This document shows positions 1 to 8,161 of a stretch of 64,000 bases of DNA, piece after piece (within the stretch, counting starts at the first letter, position 1; each line of letters begins with the position of its first letter). Source of the stretch: Bowmanella denitrificans (GTDB lineage Bacteria > Pseudomonadota > Gammaproteobacteria > Enterobacterales > Alteromonadaceae); the NCBI RefSeq assembly GCF_002887595.1, contig NZ_PEBU01000003.1, positions 310,001 to 374,000 of the forward strand, written 5' to 3'. The position numbers and the translations under genes are program-made. A model generated the notes under the pieces. It worked only from the letters and a program-made list of their open reading frames with translations, did no database searches and was not told the DNA's origin.

Positions 1-622
1 CCACGGCCACGCCCTGTGAACTAATCAGTTTAATCAGCTCATTTACCTGAGCGCTTTGTTCCACGCCGAGGGCGGCGGTGGGCTCATCCATAATCACCAC
101 TTCAGCCCCCCAGCTAACAGCACGGGCAATGGCAACCGCCTGGCGCTGACCACCAGAAAGATTCACAATCTTTTCATTCAGACTGGGAATACGGCTGTTC
201 AGGCGATTCAGCGATTTCTGACTACGCTTGGTCATGGCTTTGGTATCCAGCCAACCCAACCAACGTAGTAGCGGATTGGACGAGCGGATTTCCCTGTTCA
301 GATACAGATTCTGTACCACGTCAAATTCAGGCACGATGGCCAGATCCTGAAATACCGTTTCGATACCGGCATCCCGGGCATCCATGGGCGAATTGAGTTT
401 TACCGGCTTATCGGCAATCAGGATCTCGCCTTCATCCGGTGGATGAATACCAGAGATACATCTGACCAGGGTTGACTTACCGGCGCCGTTGTCGCCCAGC
501 AGCCCCACCACTTCGCCTTTGTTAACCTTAAAGCTCACCCCACGCAGGGCTTCCACCCCACCAAAACGTTTGGTGATCCCTTTGACTTCCAGAATGGTCT
601 GGCTTAATGCATTTCTAACCAT
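1..622 (-). CDS. Sugar-type ABC transporter ATP-binding protein (3' end beyond window)
   Basis: This is the ATPase of a sugar importer; it hydrolyses ATP at the cytoplasmic face to drive uptake. The first 207 codons are present and the gene runs off the left edge. Seen in the translation: Walker A GDNGAGKST at residues 43-51, the signature LSGGQRQ near residue 152, and Walker B VVIMDEP just after it. The start ATG at 622 overlaps the end of the permease gene by 8 bases, so the two are probably translationally coupled. The order binding protein, permease, ATPase on one strand supports a single import operon. The part seen matches one ABC domain of the RbsA/XylG/FrcA group; whether there is a second ABC domain, as in RbsA, cannot be seen. 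The substrate is not decided by sequence. Confidence 0.9.
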   Translation of the reverse strand, partial: MVRNALSQTILEVKGITKRFGGVEALRGVSFKVNKGEVVGLLGDNGAGKSTLVRCISGIHPPDEGEILIADKPVKLNSPMDARDAGIETVFQDLAIVPEFDVVQNLYLNREIRSSNPLLRWLGWLDTKAMTKRSQKSLNRLNSRIPSLNEKIVNLSGGQRQAVAIARAVSWGAEVVIMDEPTAALGVEQSAQVNELIKLISSQGVAV

Positions 623-1589
623 TTCTTGCCTCCCTTGCGCCGATGGCGACAGCGGTAATCAAAATCAGGCCACGGGTAATCATTTGTTCGTCGGTGGAAA
701 AGCCCGACAGAATTAAACCGTTGTTGATCATGCCCATCAGCCAGGAGCCGATAACCGCACCAATAATGCTGACCCGTCCACCAAACAAGCTGGCACCGCC
801 AATGGCTACGGCAGCAATCACGGTGAGCAGGTCTGCTTCCCCCAGGGTATAACGGGCGCCCGCCAAGCGACCGGCATACAACAAACCGGCAATGGCTGCA
901 CAGAGTGAGCATACGATCAGTGCCTTAATACGCACGTTTTCGATACGAATCCCCATGGCGCGCGCTGACTCGGGGCTGCCGCCCACCGCCAGCAGGTGGC
1001 GACCAAACACCAGTTTGTTCAGCACCACATAACCAATCAGGGCAAAGATCAGGGTCCACCACAGCAATCCGGGCACGCCCAGAAACTCGCCATTACCAAA
1101 TAAGGCTCGGAACATGGGGTCGATCACCGGGATAGACTCAAGATTGCTGACCTGGCGGGTAATACCAGTGATCACGCCCATGGTACCCAGCGTTATAAGC
1201 AGTGACGAGACTCTGAGCCGTTCAATCAACAAACCATTGATCAGGCCCACTAACATACCGGTCAGCAATGCCCCGGCCACAGCCAGTGGCATACCTACAT
1301 ATTGCAGTAAAATGGCCCCAACAATGGCACTGAGTGCCACCACCGAACCAATGGACAGGTCAATGTGCCCCACCGCCAGTGCAAAACTCAGGCCCACCGC
1401 CATAATAGTAATAGGCGCGGTCTGGCGGATAATATTCATAAAGTTACTCAGGCTTAAAAAGCCGGTGTCATTCAGGAAGATGGCAAAACCAGCCAACACC
1501 AGAATAAACATGTAGTAAATAAAATACTGGCGCTTCAGTAGCTTGGTAGCCCAGTCCTGGCGCGCCAGCGCAGGTGAAGTGGTGGACAT
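615..1589 (-). CDS. Sugar-type ABC transporter permease (RbsC/BPD_transp_2 family)
   Basis: Inner-membrane channel subunit of the importer, about 324 residues with many hydrophobic segments. The first is near residues 24-42 and there are repeated Gly-rich membrane stretches such as GLSFALAVGHIDLSIGS, which is typical of the RbsC/XylH/FrcC permease family. The reading frame is open upstream to 1655, but the start chosen is ATG 1589: it has a good ribosome site (GGAG) about 8 bases upstream and lies 1 base after the stop of the binding-protein gene. It lies between the binding protein and the ATPase in one operon. The likely substrate is a pentose or hexose, but the exact sugar is unknown. Confidence 0.92.
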   Translation of the reverse strand: MSTTSPALARQDWATKLLKRQYFIYYMFILVLAGFAIFLNDTGFLSLSNFMNIIRQTAPITIMAVGLSFALAVGHIDLSIGSVVALSAIVGAILLQYVGMPLAVAGALLTGMLVGLINGLLIERLRVSSLLITLGTMGVITGITRQVSNLESIPVIDPMFRALFGNGEFLGVPGLLWWTLIFALIGYVVLNKLVFGRHLLAVGGSPESARAMGIRIENVRIKALIVCSLCAAIAGLLYAGRLAGARYTLGEADLLTVIAAVAIGGASLFGGRVSIIGAVIGSWLMGMINNGLILSGFSTDEQMITRGLILITAVAIGAREARNG

Positions 1590-1590
1590 G

Positions 1591-2652
1591 TTAGTCTCCA
1601 AGGGCAAGGTTGATAATTCGTGGTACATCGGCCTGATAAGCTTGCTGCCAGACATCGCGGATATTGTCGCGGGTCACCAGGTCAAAAGGTACCAGGGTAA
1701 ATAATGGAGCAGATTCGCCCAGCTCGGCCAGCAGGGCCACTCTGGCCATGGTGGCGCCAATCTCGTAGGGACGATCCGCCACGGAGGCCAGCATATTGCC
1801 ACGCTGGGCCATATCCAGCAGGTTGTTGACCCCCAGATCGTGAGACACAACTTTTACTTTAGAGAAGCCATCGCCGCGTAGCGCTTCCACCACCCCTTCG
1901 GCGGCAGAATCCCAGGCCACATAAATCACATCGATATCTGGGTTTCTGAGCATCATGGCAGAGGCGATAGCACTGGTATCCTGCTCTTTAACAAAACCCT
2001 TTTTAGCGGTAATTTCAATACCCGGGTAACCTTCAAGCGCCTTCAGGAATGCCTGATCTCTGGTGTTGGTCACAAAGTAATTTACATCGTGGAATATCAC
2101 TCCTACTTTGCCCTTGCCCTGCACGTGACGGTTAACAGCCTCGGCCGCCTTTTGCCCCATGCCCTGCATATCATCAGAAACGATCCCGGCGTAATCCCGG
2201 CCGTGAACAAACCCCGGAATAGGGTTACTCAGCAATACCAGTTTGGTGCCGCTGTCTACGGTTTTTTGTAGCCCCACCTTGGCGCTGATACCATCAATCA
2301 CCAATGACAACAGCATGTCCGGGTTAAGGGCCTGAATGTTTTCTATGTCGGCCACCTGCTTGGCCGGATCGTACTGGGCATCTGTGGTCACCAGTACCTT
2401 TACCCCATAACGCTCGAAGGTGTCAGTGGCACCGCGATTGACCGCGCTGATCCAGGGGCTGGCACCGTGCCAGGCCATGGCCGCCGTTAATTGTTTATTT
2501 TTAAGACGATGAGCCTGCTCGGCATCAATTACGATTTCGTCTGCTTTAGCGGCATTGGCCAGCGCAGCAACAAAGTCAGGCTCATCCTTGGCACCAGCAG
2601 GTGGCCCCAATAACATCAGGCCACAGGCCAGCGGTAAAAACAGCTTTAGCAT
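1591..2652 (-). CDS. Periplasmic sugar-binding protein of the ABC importer
   Basis: Probable periplasmic binding protein (Peripla_BP_4/RbsB-like) that delivers a sugar to the permease. It has a short Sec signal peptide (MLKLFLPLACGLMLL, cleavage probably after PAGA near residue 21), then a two-lobed binding fold. Typical segments are the DAQYDPAKQVADIEN motif after the first strand pair and a late CDS segment VVSHDLGVNN in the hinge region. Length 353 residues. It is the first gene of the operon and is divergent from a ROK regulator gene, which suggests sugar-dependent control. The ligand cannot be read from the sequence. Confidence 0.88.
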   Translation of the reverse strand: MLKLFLPLACGLMLLGPPAGAKDEPDFVAALANAAKADEIVIDAEQAHRLKNKQLTAAMAWHGASPWISAVNRGATDTFERYGVKVLVTTDAQYDPAKQVADIENIQALNPDMLLSLVIDGISAKVGLQKTVDSGTKLVLLSNPIPGFVHGRDYAGIVSDDMQGMGQKAAEAVNRHVQGKGKVGVIFHDVNYFVTNTRDQAFLKALEGYPGIEITAKKGFVKEQDTSAIASAMMLRNPDIDVIYVAWDSAAEGVVEALRGDGFSKVKVVSHDLGVNNLLDMAQRGNMLASVADRPYEIGATMARVALLAELGESAPLFTLVPFDLVTRDNIRDVWQQAYQADVPRIINLALGD

Positions 2653-2717
2653 TCACAACCCTATTACGTTAACTTTACATCTAAGGCTAGTGTAGGGTGA
2701 CCGTTTCATATGTCAAT

Positions 2718-2739
2718 CATTTTTACTTAAATAAAAATG
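2718..2739. promoter_or_regulatory. AT-rich palindrome, candidate ROK-repressor operator
   Basis: An exact 8-base inverted repeat, CATTTTTA and TAAAAATG, separated by 6 bases, lies in the 161-base gap between the divergent ABC-importer operon and the ROK regulator gene. NagC/Mlc-type ROK repressors bind AT-rich palindromes with T-rich and A-rich half sites, so this is the best candidate operator. Function is inferred from position and shape only. Confidence 0.5.
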
Positions 2740-2813
2740 CAACAAATAGTGCTGGCAGCGATCAGCATAATACGTACAATGTTCCGGCCACTTTGAATCC
2801 AGAGACGTGATAG

Positions 2814-4001
2814 TTGCAGGCATCAAACTCCAAACAAAACAAAGCGTTGAATCTACGGCTGGTGCTGTCACATATCGCCACCCTTAGCCCCATATCCAGG
2901 GCAGAGATTGCCAAGATTACCGGCCTGACCAAGCAAACCATTACCAATATGGTGGATGAACTGCTGGCCGCTGATCTGGTCGCCGAGTTAGGCATCAAAA
3001 AAGAAGGAACCGTTGGTAAGCCATCCAAAATGCTGGCCTTATCAGGCAAAGGCACCTACAGCCTCGGGATCCGCGTATTTGCCCAGCACTGTCAGTTGGC
3101 CATGTATAACCTGACCAACGAAAAGCTCGGGCAATGTCAGATTGAACGTGGCGCGTCGCTGGAACACGGGCTGGAACTGGCTATGCAGGCACTGCTGGCC
3201 GACTATGCTGTAGAACCCGGTGACTTGCTGGGTATTGGCCTGAGTTTTGTTGATCAGTTTGACCATCAATATCCCAACCATCAGGCCAGACAGGATTTTA
3301 CTCAACTGCTTGCTGACAAACTCAATCAGCCAGTGGTGCTGGAAACCACTGCCGCCGCCTGCGCCGCCTGCCATATGTTGCATGGCGAAGCCAGAGGCCT
3401 GAACAGCTTTGTATATATTCATCTGGGACTGCAGGTGGAATCTGCTGTGGTATTTGGCCGGCAGATTATGCTGGGGCACAACCAACTCACCGGTGCCATG
3501 GGTGAGATTTTTGTGACCCCAGAAACCAGTGACAAAGATGGTGAACTGGGCAGACTTAACGATTTTGCTTCTTTAGACGCGTTGCGTGGTCAGGCCCGCC
3601 AACCGCACATGGATCTGGTTGGCATGGCGGCTTTACTGGACAGTCAGCCACAGGTGGTAGACAAATGGCTGGAACAAGCTGCCGAGCCTATGCGCATCGC
3701 TATTCATATGCTGGAGTCAGTGCTCAATACCCAAACTATTATATTTGGCGGTGATATCACGCCAGAACTGCTGGATCTGCTGATTGCCAGGTTACGTCCG
3801 CTGATTCCATCCATCTCTCAATATGGTGAACGCGATGTGCCCCGTATTCTTAAAACCCCCAATGTGCAGGACATTGCCCTAAGTGGTGTAGCCACCCTGC
3901 CCTTACACAGTGCCTTGGATATGCATCAGCCCTATGCTGCCCGCCTGCCGCAATTAGCCGAACTGACCACCAAGCAAGCTTTGTTGTTTGTAGCAAACTA
4001 G
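2814..4001 (+). CDS. ROK-family transcriptional regulator
   Basis: Probable sugar-responsive repressor of the divergent ABC importer. The N-terminus holds a winged helix-turn-helix (residues about 20-60, ISRAEIAKITGLTKQTITNMVDEL), followed by a ROK sugar-kinase-like domain (about 85-380). This is the NagC/Mlc/XylR(Bacillus)-type layout. The kinase-like part lacks an obvious ExGH/CxCGxxGCxE zinc motif in the usual place, so catalysis is unlikely. The start is TTG 2814 (GAGA upstream); no ATG lies before the helix-turn-helix, and an in-frame stop at 2808 rules out an earlier start. Length 395 residues is normal for ROK regulators. Confidence 0.85.
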   Translation: MQASNSKQNKALNLRLVLSHIATLSPISRAEIAKITGLTKQTITNMVDELLAADLVAELGIKKEGTVGKPSKMLALSGKGTYSLGIRVFAQHCQLAMYNLTNEKLGQCQIERGASLEHGLELAMQALLADYAVEPGDLLGIGLSFVDQFDHQYPNHQARQDFTQLLADKLNQPVVLETTAAACAACHMLHGEARGLNSFVYIHLGLQVESAVVFGRQIMLGHNQLTGAMGEIFVTPETSDKDGELGRLNDFASLDALRGQARQPHMDLVGMAALLDSQPQVVDKWLEQAAEPMRIAIHMLESVLNTQTIIFGGDITPELLDLLIARLRPLIPSISQYGERDVPRILKTPNVQDIALSGVATLPLHSALDMHQPYAARLPQLAELTTKQALLFVAN

Positions 4002-4106
4002 CACGAGCTGAGATTTGGCTTACCAGCCCGTATCTTATCGGGATGGCTTAGGTGTTTCTGTGTACATAAATTATAAATAATTAGTAATTTTAGACAGGAG
4101 AACCCT

Positions 4107-4571
4107 ATGCAGGTCCGTGCCGCCGCCTTTTTACTGGGCACTGCTTTTTTACTGAATACTGTCACGCTAAACGCCCAGGCAGATGAAAGCCCATCGCCAC
4201 AACAGCAGGTCTGGCAGGCCGAAACCGCCTTTGCGCAAAGTATGGCCAACAGAGATCTGCAAGCATTTGCCCGGTTTGTTGCTGCTGAAGCGGTATTTTT
4301 TAACGGCAACAACGCGTCGACGGGGCGCGAGGAAATTGTCAGCCAGTGGCAAGGCTACTTTCAAGGGCCTGAGGCCCCTTTTTCCTGGGCGCCTGAACAG
4401 GTTACGGTGCTGGCCTCAGGTACACTTGCTTATAGCAGCGGGCCGGTTTACAACCAACAGGGTGAACGCTTTGCCACCTTTAATTCGGTTTGGCGACTGG
4501 AAGAAGACGGCAACTGGCGCGTTGTATTTGACAAGGGCACCCCCAGGTGCCCTGCGCCAGCAACGCAGTAA
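4107..4571 (+). CDS. Secreted SnoaL/DUF4440-like protein
   Basis: A 154-residue protein with a Sec signal peptide (residues 1-28, cleavage near NAQA-DES) and an NTF2-like fold of the SnoaL/DUF4440 type. Seen: the helix VWQAETAFAQSMANRDLQAFARFVAAEAVFF followed by the SxW..YF strand region, and a C-terminal WRVVFDKGTP segment common in DUF4440 proteins. The start ATG has AGGAG 8 bases upstream. Such proteins are small periplasmic or extracellular domains of varied function, so no enzyme activity is proposed. It stands alone between the ROK gene and a convergent S9 peptidase. Confidence 0.75.
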   Translation: MQVRAAAFLLGTAFLLNTVTLNAQADESPSPQQQVWQAETAFAQSMANRDLQAFARFVAAEAVFFNGNNASTGREEIVSQWQGYFQGPEAPFSWAPEQVTVLASGTLAYSSGPVYNQQGERFATFNSVWRLEEDGNWRVVFDKGTPRCPAPATQ

Positions 4572-4634
4572 TGCGTCGTTCTGCTGCGCTGGGATCACCT
4601 ATCTGTGACCCCCAGTGTGGTACCTAAAGGCGTT

Positions 4635-6665
4635 CTATTTTTTGTAGCGCTCAAACCAAGCCAGGGTATGTTCAATTTTGGCAATCATTCTTGAAGGTTT
4701 ACCGGCTATACCATGCGGCGCACCTGGCACTCTGACCAGAACGGCATCCACCTTTTGTAGCTTCAACGCCTGATAAAACTGCTCTGACTCAGAAATGGGC
4801 GTACGCCTGTCCGCTTCACCGGTCATAATCAGCGATGGCGTTTTCACATTGCCCACCAGCGACAATGGCGAACGCTGCCAGTAATGCTCAAGATTGTCCC
4901 AGGGCATACCAGGGAATTGATTGCGAATCTGACCAAGATAACTGTCGGCAGTCAGTACCTTGCTGACCCAGTTGATAACCGGTTTGGTAATGGCGGCGGC
5001 GTTAAATCTGTCGGTCAAACCAATCGCATAGGCCGTGGCGATTCCCCCGGCAGAACCACCGGCAATAAACAGGTTGCTTTTATCGATAAACCCTTTGGCC
5101 AGCAGGGCATCGACGCCGGAATTATGGTCGGCAAAGTCTTCTTTGGAGCTGTATTTACCATCCAGCAGCATGGCAAAACGTTCACCGTAAGACGTACTGC
5201 CTCTGTGGTTGGCATAAAACACCACATAACCCTCTGCCGCATAGCGCTGCAACTCTGCTGCAAAGTGCGGTCCATAGGCCAGATGTGGGCCACCATGAAT
5301 TTCCAGTAACAACGGGTATTGCTGGGCCGGGTCAAACCCCGGCGGCGTAATGTACCAGCCCTGGATTTTTTCGCCGTCAAACGACGAGGCATATTCAATC
5401 TCGTGGACCTGGCCAAGCTCCTTGTGGCTGAGCAGATCATCGTTCAACGCGGTTAACTGGCGTTGTTTGCCCTTATACAGATAACCTAAATCGGCAGGAC
5501 GCTGGGCGGTGCCGAGGGTAAAGGCAATGGCACCATTGTCCGCCAGGCTGAAACGCCCGCTGATGTAAGGCCTTCCCAGGCTGGTACCTGATAACTCGTC
5601 AGTCAGTTCCTTGAGTTTACCCGCCAAACTCAACTCGGCCAGTTTACGTTTGCCGTTGTCGTCATACTGTATCACCAGATTACGGCTGCCCTGCCACTGT
5701 ACATCGTCCACAGACCGGTCCAGTTTATCGGTCAAGATCTTCGGCGAGTCCTCTCCCCATTTCAGCAATGCAACCCGGCTGGTGTTATAAGGAACAGGTT
5801 CATTCCCTTCTTGCAAATAAGTCAGGTACTTACCGTCGGCACTGAACATCGGCTGGCGCTCACTGCCAGGCTGATGAGTGACAGCGGTGATATTACCCGA
5901 CTGCAAATCCACCTGATGAATGTCGGCTTCGCCGGTCTGGTACTCCCAATCGGGGTTAAAATTAGCGGAAAACAGCAGGGCCTGGCCGTCCGGACGCCAT
6001 GCCAGCGGACCATAATGCTGAAATTCTCCCTGCGTCAGTTGTCTGGGGGTGCCACCACTGGCCGGAATAACAAAGACCTGTTTAAAAGCTGGCTCCAGTA
6101 AGCCACGTCCATCGGCCTGATAGCGGACCTTGTCAACAATAATAGGTTCTTCAGACCATTTGGCTCCCTTGGGCTTGCTGATTCGCTTCACTGATTTGGC
6201 ATAATCAGACTTGCCCTGAGGTACATCCATGGTAAACGCCAGCCATTTACCATCAGGAGACCAGCTAATATCACTGACACCTTTTTGCAACTGAGTCAGT
6301 ACCGCACTTTTATCTTCATCCAGCCAATAAAGGTGTAATTGTCTGCTGCCACTGGCATCTGACACATAGGCCAGTTTTTTTCCATCCGGTGACCAGCGAG
6401 GTTGGCTGTATTGGTGACCATCTGCCAGCAAGGGCACATTGCTTTGCTTATCGAGGTCAAATAACCATACACTGCTGCGAAGGCCGTCGGTCATAATGTC
6501 ATAACCACTGCGTACATAGGCAATATATTCGCCATCGTGGCTTATCTGCACATCACTGGCATACTCCAGTTCGAAAATATCCTCAGCACTGAATTTGTTG
6601 TTTTGCGCCATAGACTGACTGGCCATCAGCATGGTCGCTAGCAGCAGGCTGGTTGTTTTTATCAT
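4635..6665 (-). CDS. S9-family (prolyl oligopeptidase-type) secreted peptidase
   Basis: A periplasmic or secreted serine peptidase that probably cleaves short peptides (acylaminoacyl-peptidase/dipeptidyl-peptidase group). It has a signal peptide (residues 1-20, ends SMAQ), a WD40/PD40-like beta-propeller with repeated WSPDGKxLAF-type blades (about 35-400), and a C-terminal alpha/beta-hydrolase domain. The catalytic triad is visible: Ser in GGSAGG, Asp in GEADRRTP and His in PGAPHGI. Length 676 residues is normal. It is a single gene; the upstream gap contains a terminal-repeat element. Confidence 0.92.
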   Translation of the reverse strand: MIKTTSLLLATMLMASQSMAQNNKFSAEDIFELEYASDVQISHDGEYIAYVRSGYDIMTDGLRSSVWLFDLDKQSNVPLLADGHQYSQPRWSPDGKKLAYVSDASGSRQLHLYWLDEDKSAVLTQLQKGVSDISWSPDGKWLAFTMDVPQGKSDYAKSVKRISKPKGAKWSEEPIIVDKVRYQADGRGLLEPAFKQVFVIPASGGTPRQLTQGEFQHYGPLAWRPDGQALLFSANFNPDWEYQTGEADIHQVDLQSGNITAVTHQPGSERQPMFSADGKYLTYLQEGNEPVPYNTSRVALLKWGEDSPKILTDKLDRSVDDVQWQGSRNLVIQYDDNGKRKLAELSLAGKLKELTDELSGTSLGRPYISGRFSLADNGAIAFTLGTAQRPADLGYLYKGKQRQLTALNDDLLSHKELGQVHEIEYASSFDGEKIQGWYITPPGFDPAQQYPLLLEIHGGPHLAYGPHFAAELQRYAAEGYVVFYANHRGSTSYGERFAMLLDGKYSSKEDFADHNSGVDALLAKGFIDKSNLFIAGGSAGGIATAYAIGLTDRFNAAAITKPVINWVSKVLTADSYLGQIRNQFPGMPWDNLEHYWQRSPLSLVGNVKTPSLIMTGEADRRTPISESEQFYQALKLQKVDAVLVRVPGAPHGIAGKPSRMIAKIEHTLAWFERYKK

Positions 6666-6767
6666 ATTTGAATCTCACAGGTTGCTTCGTCACTTACCTT
6701 AAAAATAAATGTCCGGGTGAACAAGCCCCGACAGGTTCAAGGCTGCAGATTTCGCGTCCGGTAGCTA

Positions 6768-6915
6768 AGAGCGTGTTGACCTTCTGAGTATGATTTTGCA
6801 GCAGTTTGTGAGCCCTTTATACAAGGCAGCGCGAACGTGGTGTAGTGATTCTACATAAGTGAGTAGAAGAGGCTGGATTTGCACAAAATCTATACTCAAA
6901 AGGTCAACAGGCTCT
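6768..6915. repeat. Short terminal-inverted-repeat element, copy A (148 bp)
   Basis: The ends are near-perfect inverted repeats of about 24 bases: AGAGCGTGTTGACCTTCTGA at the left and its near complement ending GCTCT at the right. There is no open frame of note inside. The same element occurs in the opposite orientation at 48083-48350, with the interior highly similar (for example GTAGAATCACTACACCACGT in one orientation). This is the layout of a MITE-like non-autonomous element. No transposase is in the window and no clear target duplication was seen. Confidence 0.8.
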
Positions 6916-6976
6916 AATGCCTCGGCTTTATGCTTAGCCATCAGAAAATTCAAGCACTTGCACACCCAGACCGAGG

Positions 6977-8161
6977 ATGATTACACTGGCAACACGACCC
7001 ATTGGGCTTATCTTCCCTATGCCAGCATCCATATCCAGCCGCTGCCCGGAATGCGACCTTAAGGTACATATCCCTGCCCTGGCGCATCGGCAGCGAGCCA
7101 TCTGCCCGCGCTGCGGTTACATGCTGAGCCAGTATCGGCATCTGGCTACAGATAAAATACTGGCATTTAGCCTGGCGGGACTGTGTTTTCTGCTGGCGTC
7201 GCTGCCGTTTGATTTTATGATTTTCGATTTACGTGGCCAGTTTCAGGCCATGAGCATTCCACTTAGCATCAGTACTTTGGTTGATCAGGAGTATATGCTG
7301 TTAGCGGTGCTGCAGATCCTGGCCATTTATGTCGTCCCCGGCTGTATTTTACTCGGTCTGTGTTATCTGGCGGTATTTATCCGGGCCGAGCAATATCCAC
7401 CCAGAGGAGCCTGGGTCAAAAAACTGATATTTACCCTGCTCCCCTGGAGCATGGCGGAGATATTCTTTATCGGCGCGCTGATTAGTCTGGTAAAGATGCA
7501 ATCCATTGCCGATATAGAACTTGGTATGTCGTTCTACGCCTATTTACTCTTTACCCTCTGCCTGGTCACGGTATTGCTGTATTTGGATGAATTTCAGCTC
7601 ACCAGGCAACTTCGGCTGTTGGGTGAAAATCGCTGGCAATCGGCCAGACGCATCCCCCCTTGCAGGCATAAGACGGTGCAGCGCACCTGGGCATTGCTGG
7701 CGGCATCGGTGATCTTATACATTCCTGCCAACCTATTCCCTATTATGACCACTATGCTGCTGGGCAAAGAGGATCCCAACACCATATTGGGTGGTGTTGT
7801 TACCTTATGGCGGGGAGGCTCTTATCCCATTGCCGTGATTATCTTTGTCGCCAGCCTGCTGATCCCCATCGCCAAACTGATTGTCCTGGCCTGGCTCAAC
7901 TACAGTATCCAGCGTAACAGTCCTGGTTTACGTACCTGGCGCACCAGGTTATACCGTATTACCGACTTTATCGGCCGCTGGTCGATGATCGATGTATTCG
8001 TGGTGGCCATACTGGTCAGCCTGGTACAACTGGGTAATACCATGGCAGTGTACCCAGGCCCTGCAGCAATGGCTTTTTCAGGCGTAGTATTGCTCACCAT
8101 GCTGGCGGCCAATAGTTTCGATGCAAGATTGATATGGAACCATCAACAAGATGACAGATAA
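6977..8161 (+). CDS. pqiA: Paraquat-inducible protein A (PqiA)
   Basis: Inner-membrane subunit of the PqiABC intermembrane lipid-transport system. Seen: an N-terminal zinc-ribbon-like pair CPECDLK and CPRCGY (residues about 23-48), then two four-helix membrane bundles. A second Cys is near the middle of the protein (PPCRHK). Length 394 residues agrees with the family. The start is uncertain: ATG 6977 follows GAGG with almost no spacing, and ATG 7019 has no clear ribosome site. It overlaps pqiB by 11 bases. The gene begins 62 bases after the terminal-repeat element, so that element lies in its promoter region. Confidence 0.93.
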   Translation: MITLATRPIGLIFPMPASISSRCPECDLKVHIPALAHRQRAICPRCGYMLSQYRHLATDKILAFSLAGLCFLLASLPFDFMIFDLRGQFQAMSIPLSISTLVDQEYMLLAVLQILAIYVVPGCILLGLCYLAVFIRAEQYPPRGAWVKKLIFTLLPWSMAEIFFIGALISLVKMQSIADIELGMSFYAYLLFTLCLVTVLLYLDEFQLTRQLRLLGENRWQSARRIPPCRHKTVQRTWALLAASVILYIPANLFPIMTTMLLGKEDPNTILGGVVTLWRGGSYPIAVIIFVASLLIPIAKLIVLAWLNYSIQRNSPGLRTWRTRLYRITDFIGRWSMIDVFVVAILVSLVQLGNTMAVYPGPAAMAFSGVVLLTMLAANSFDARLIWNHQQDDR

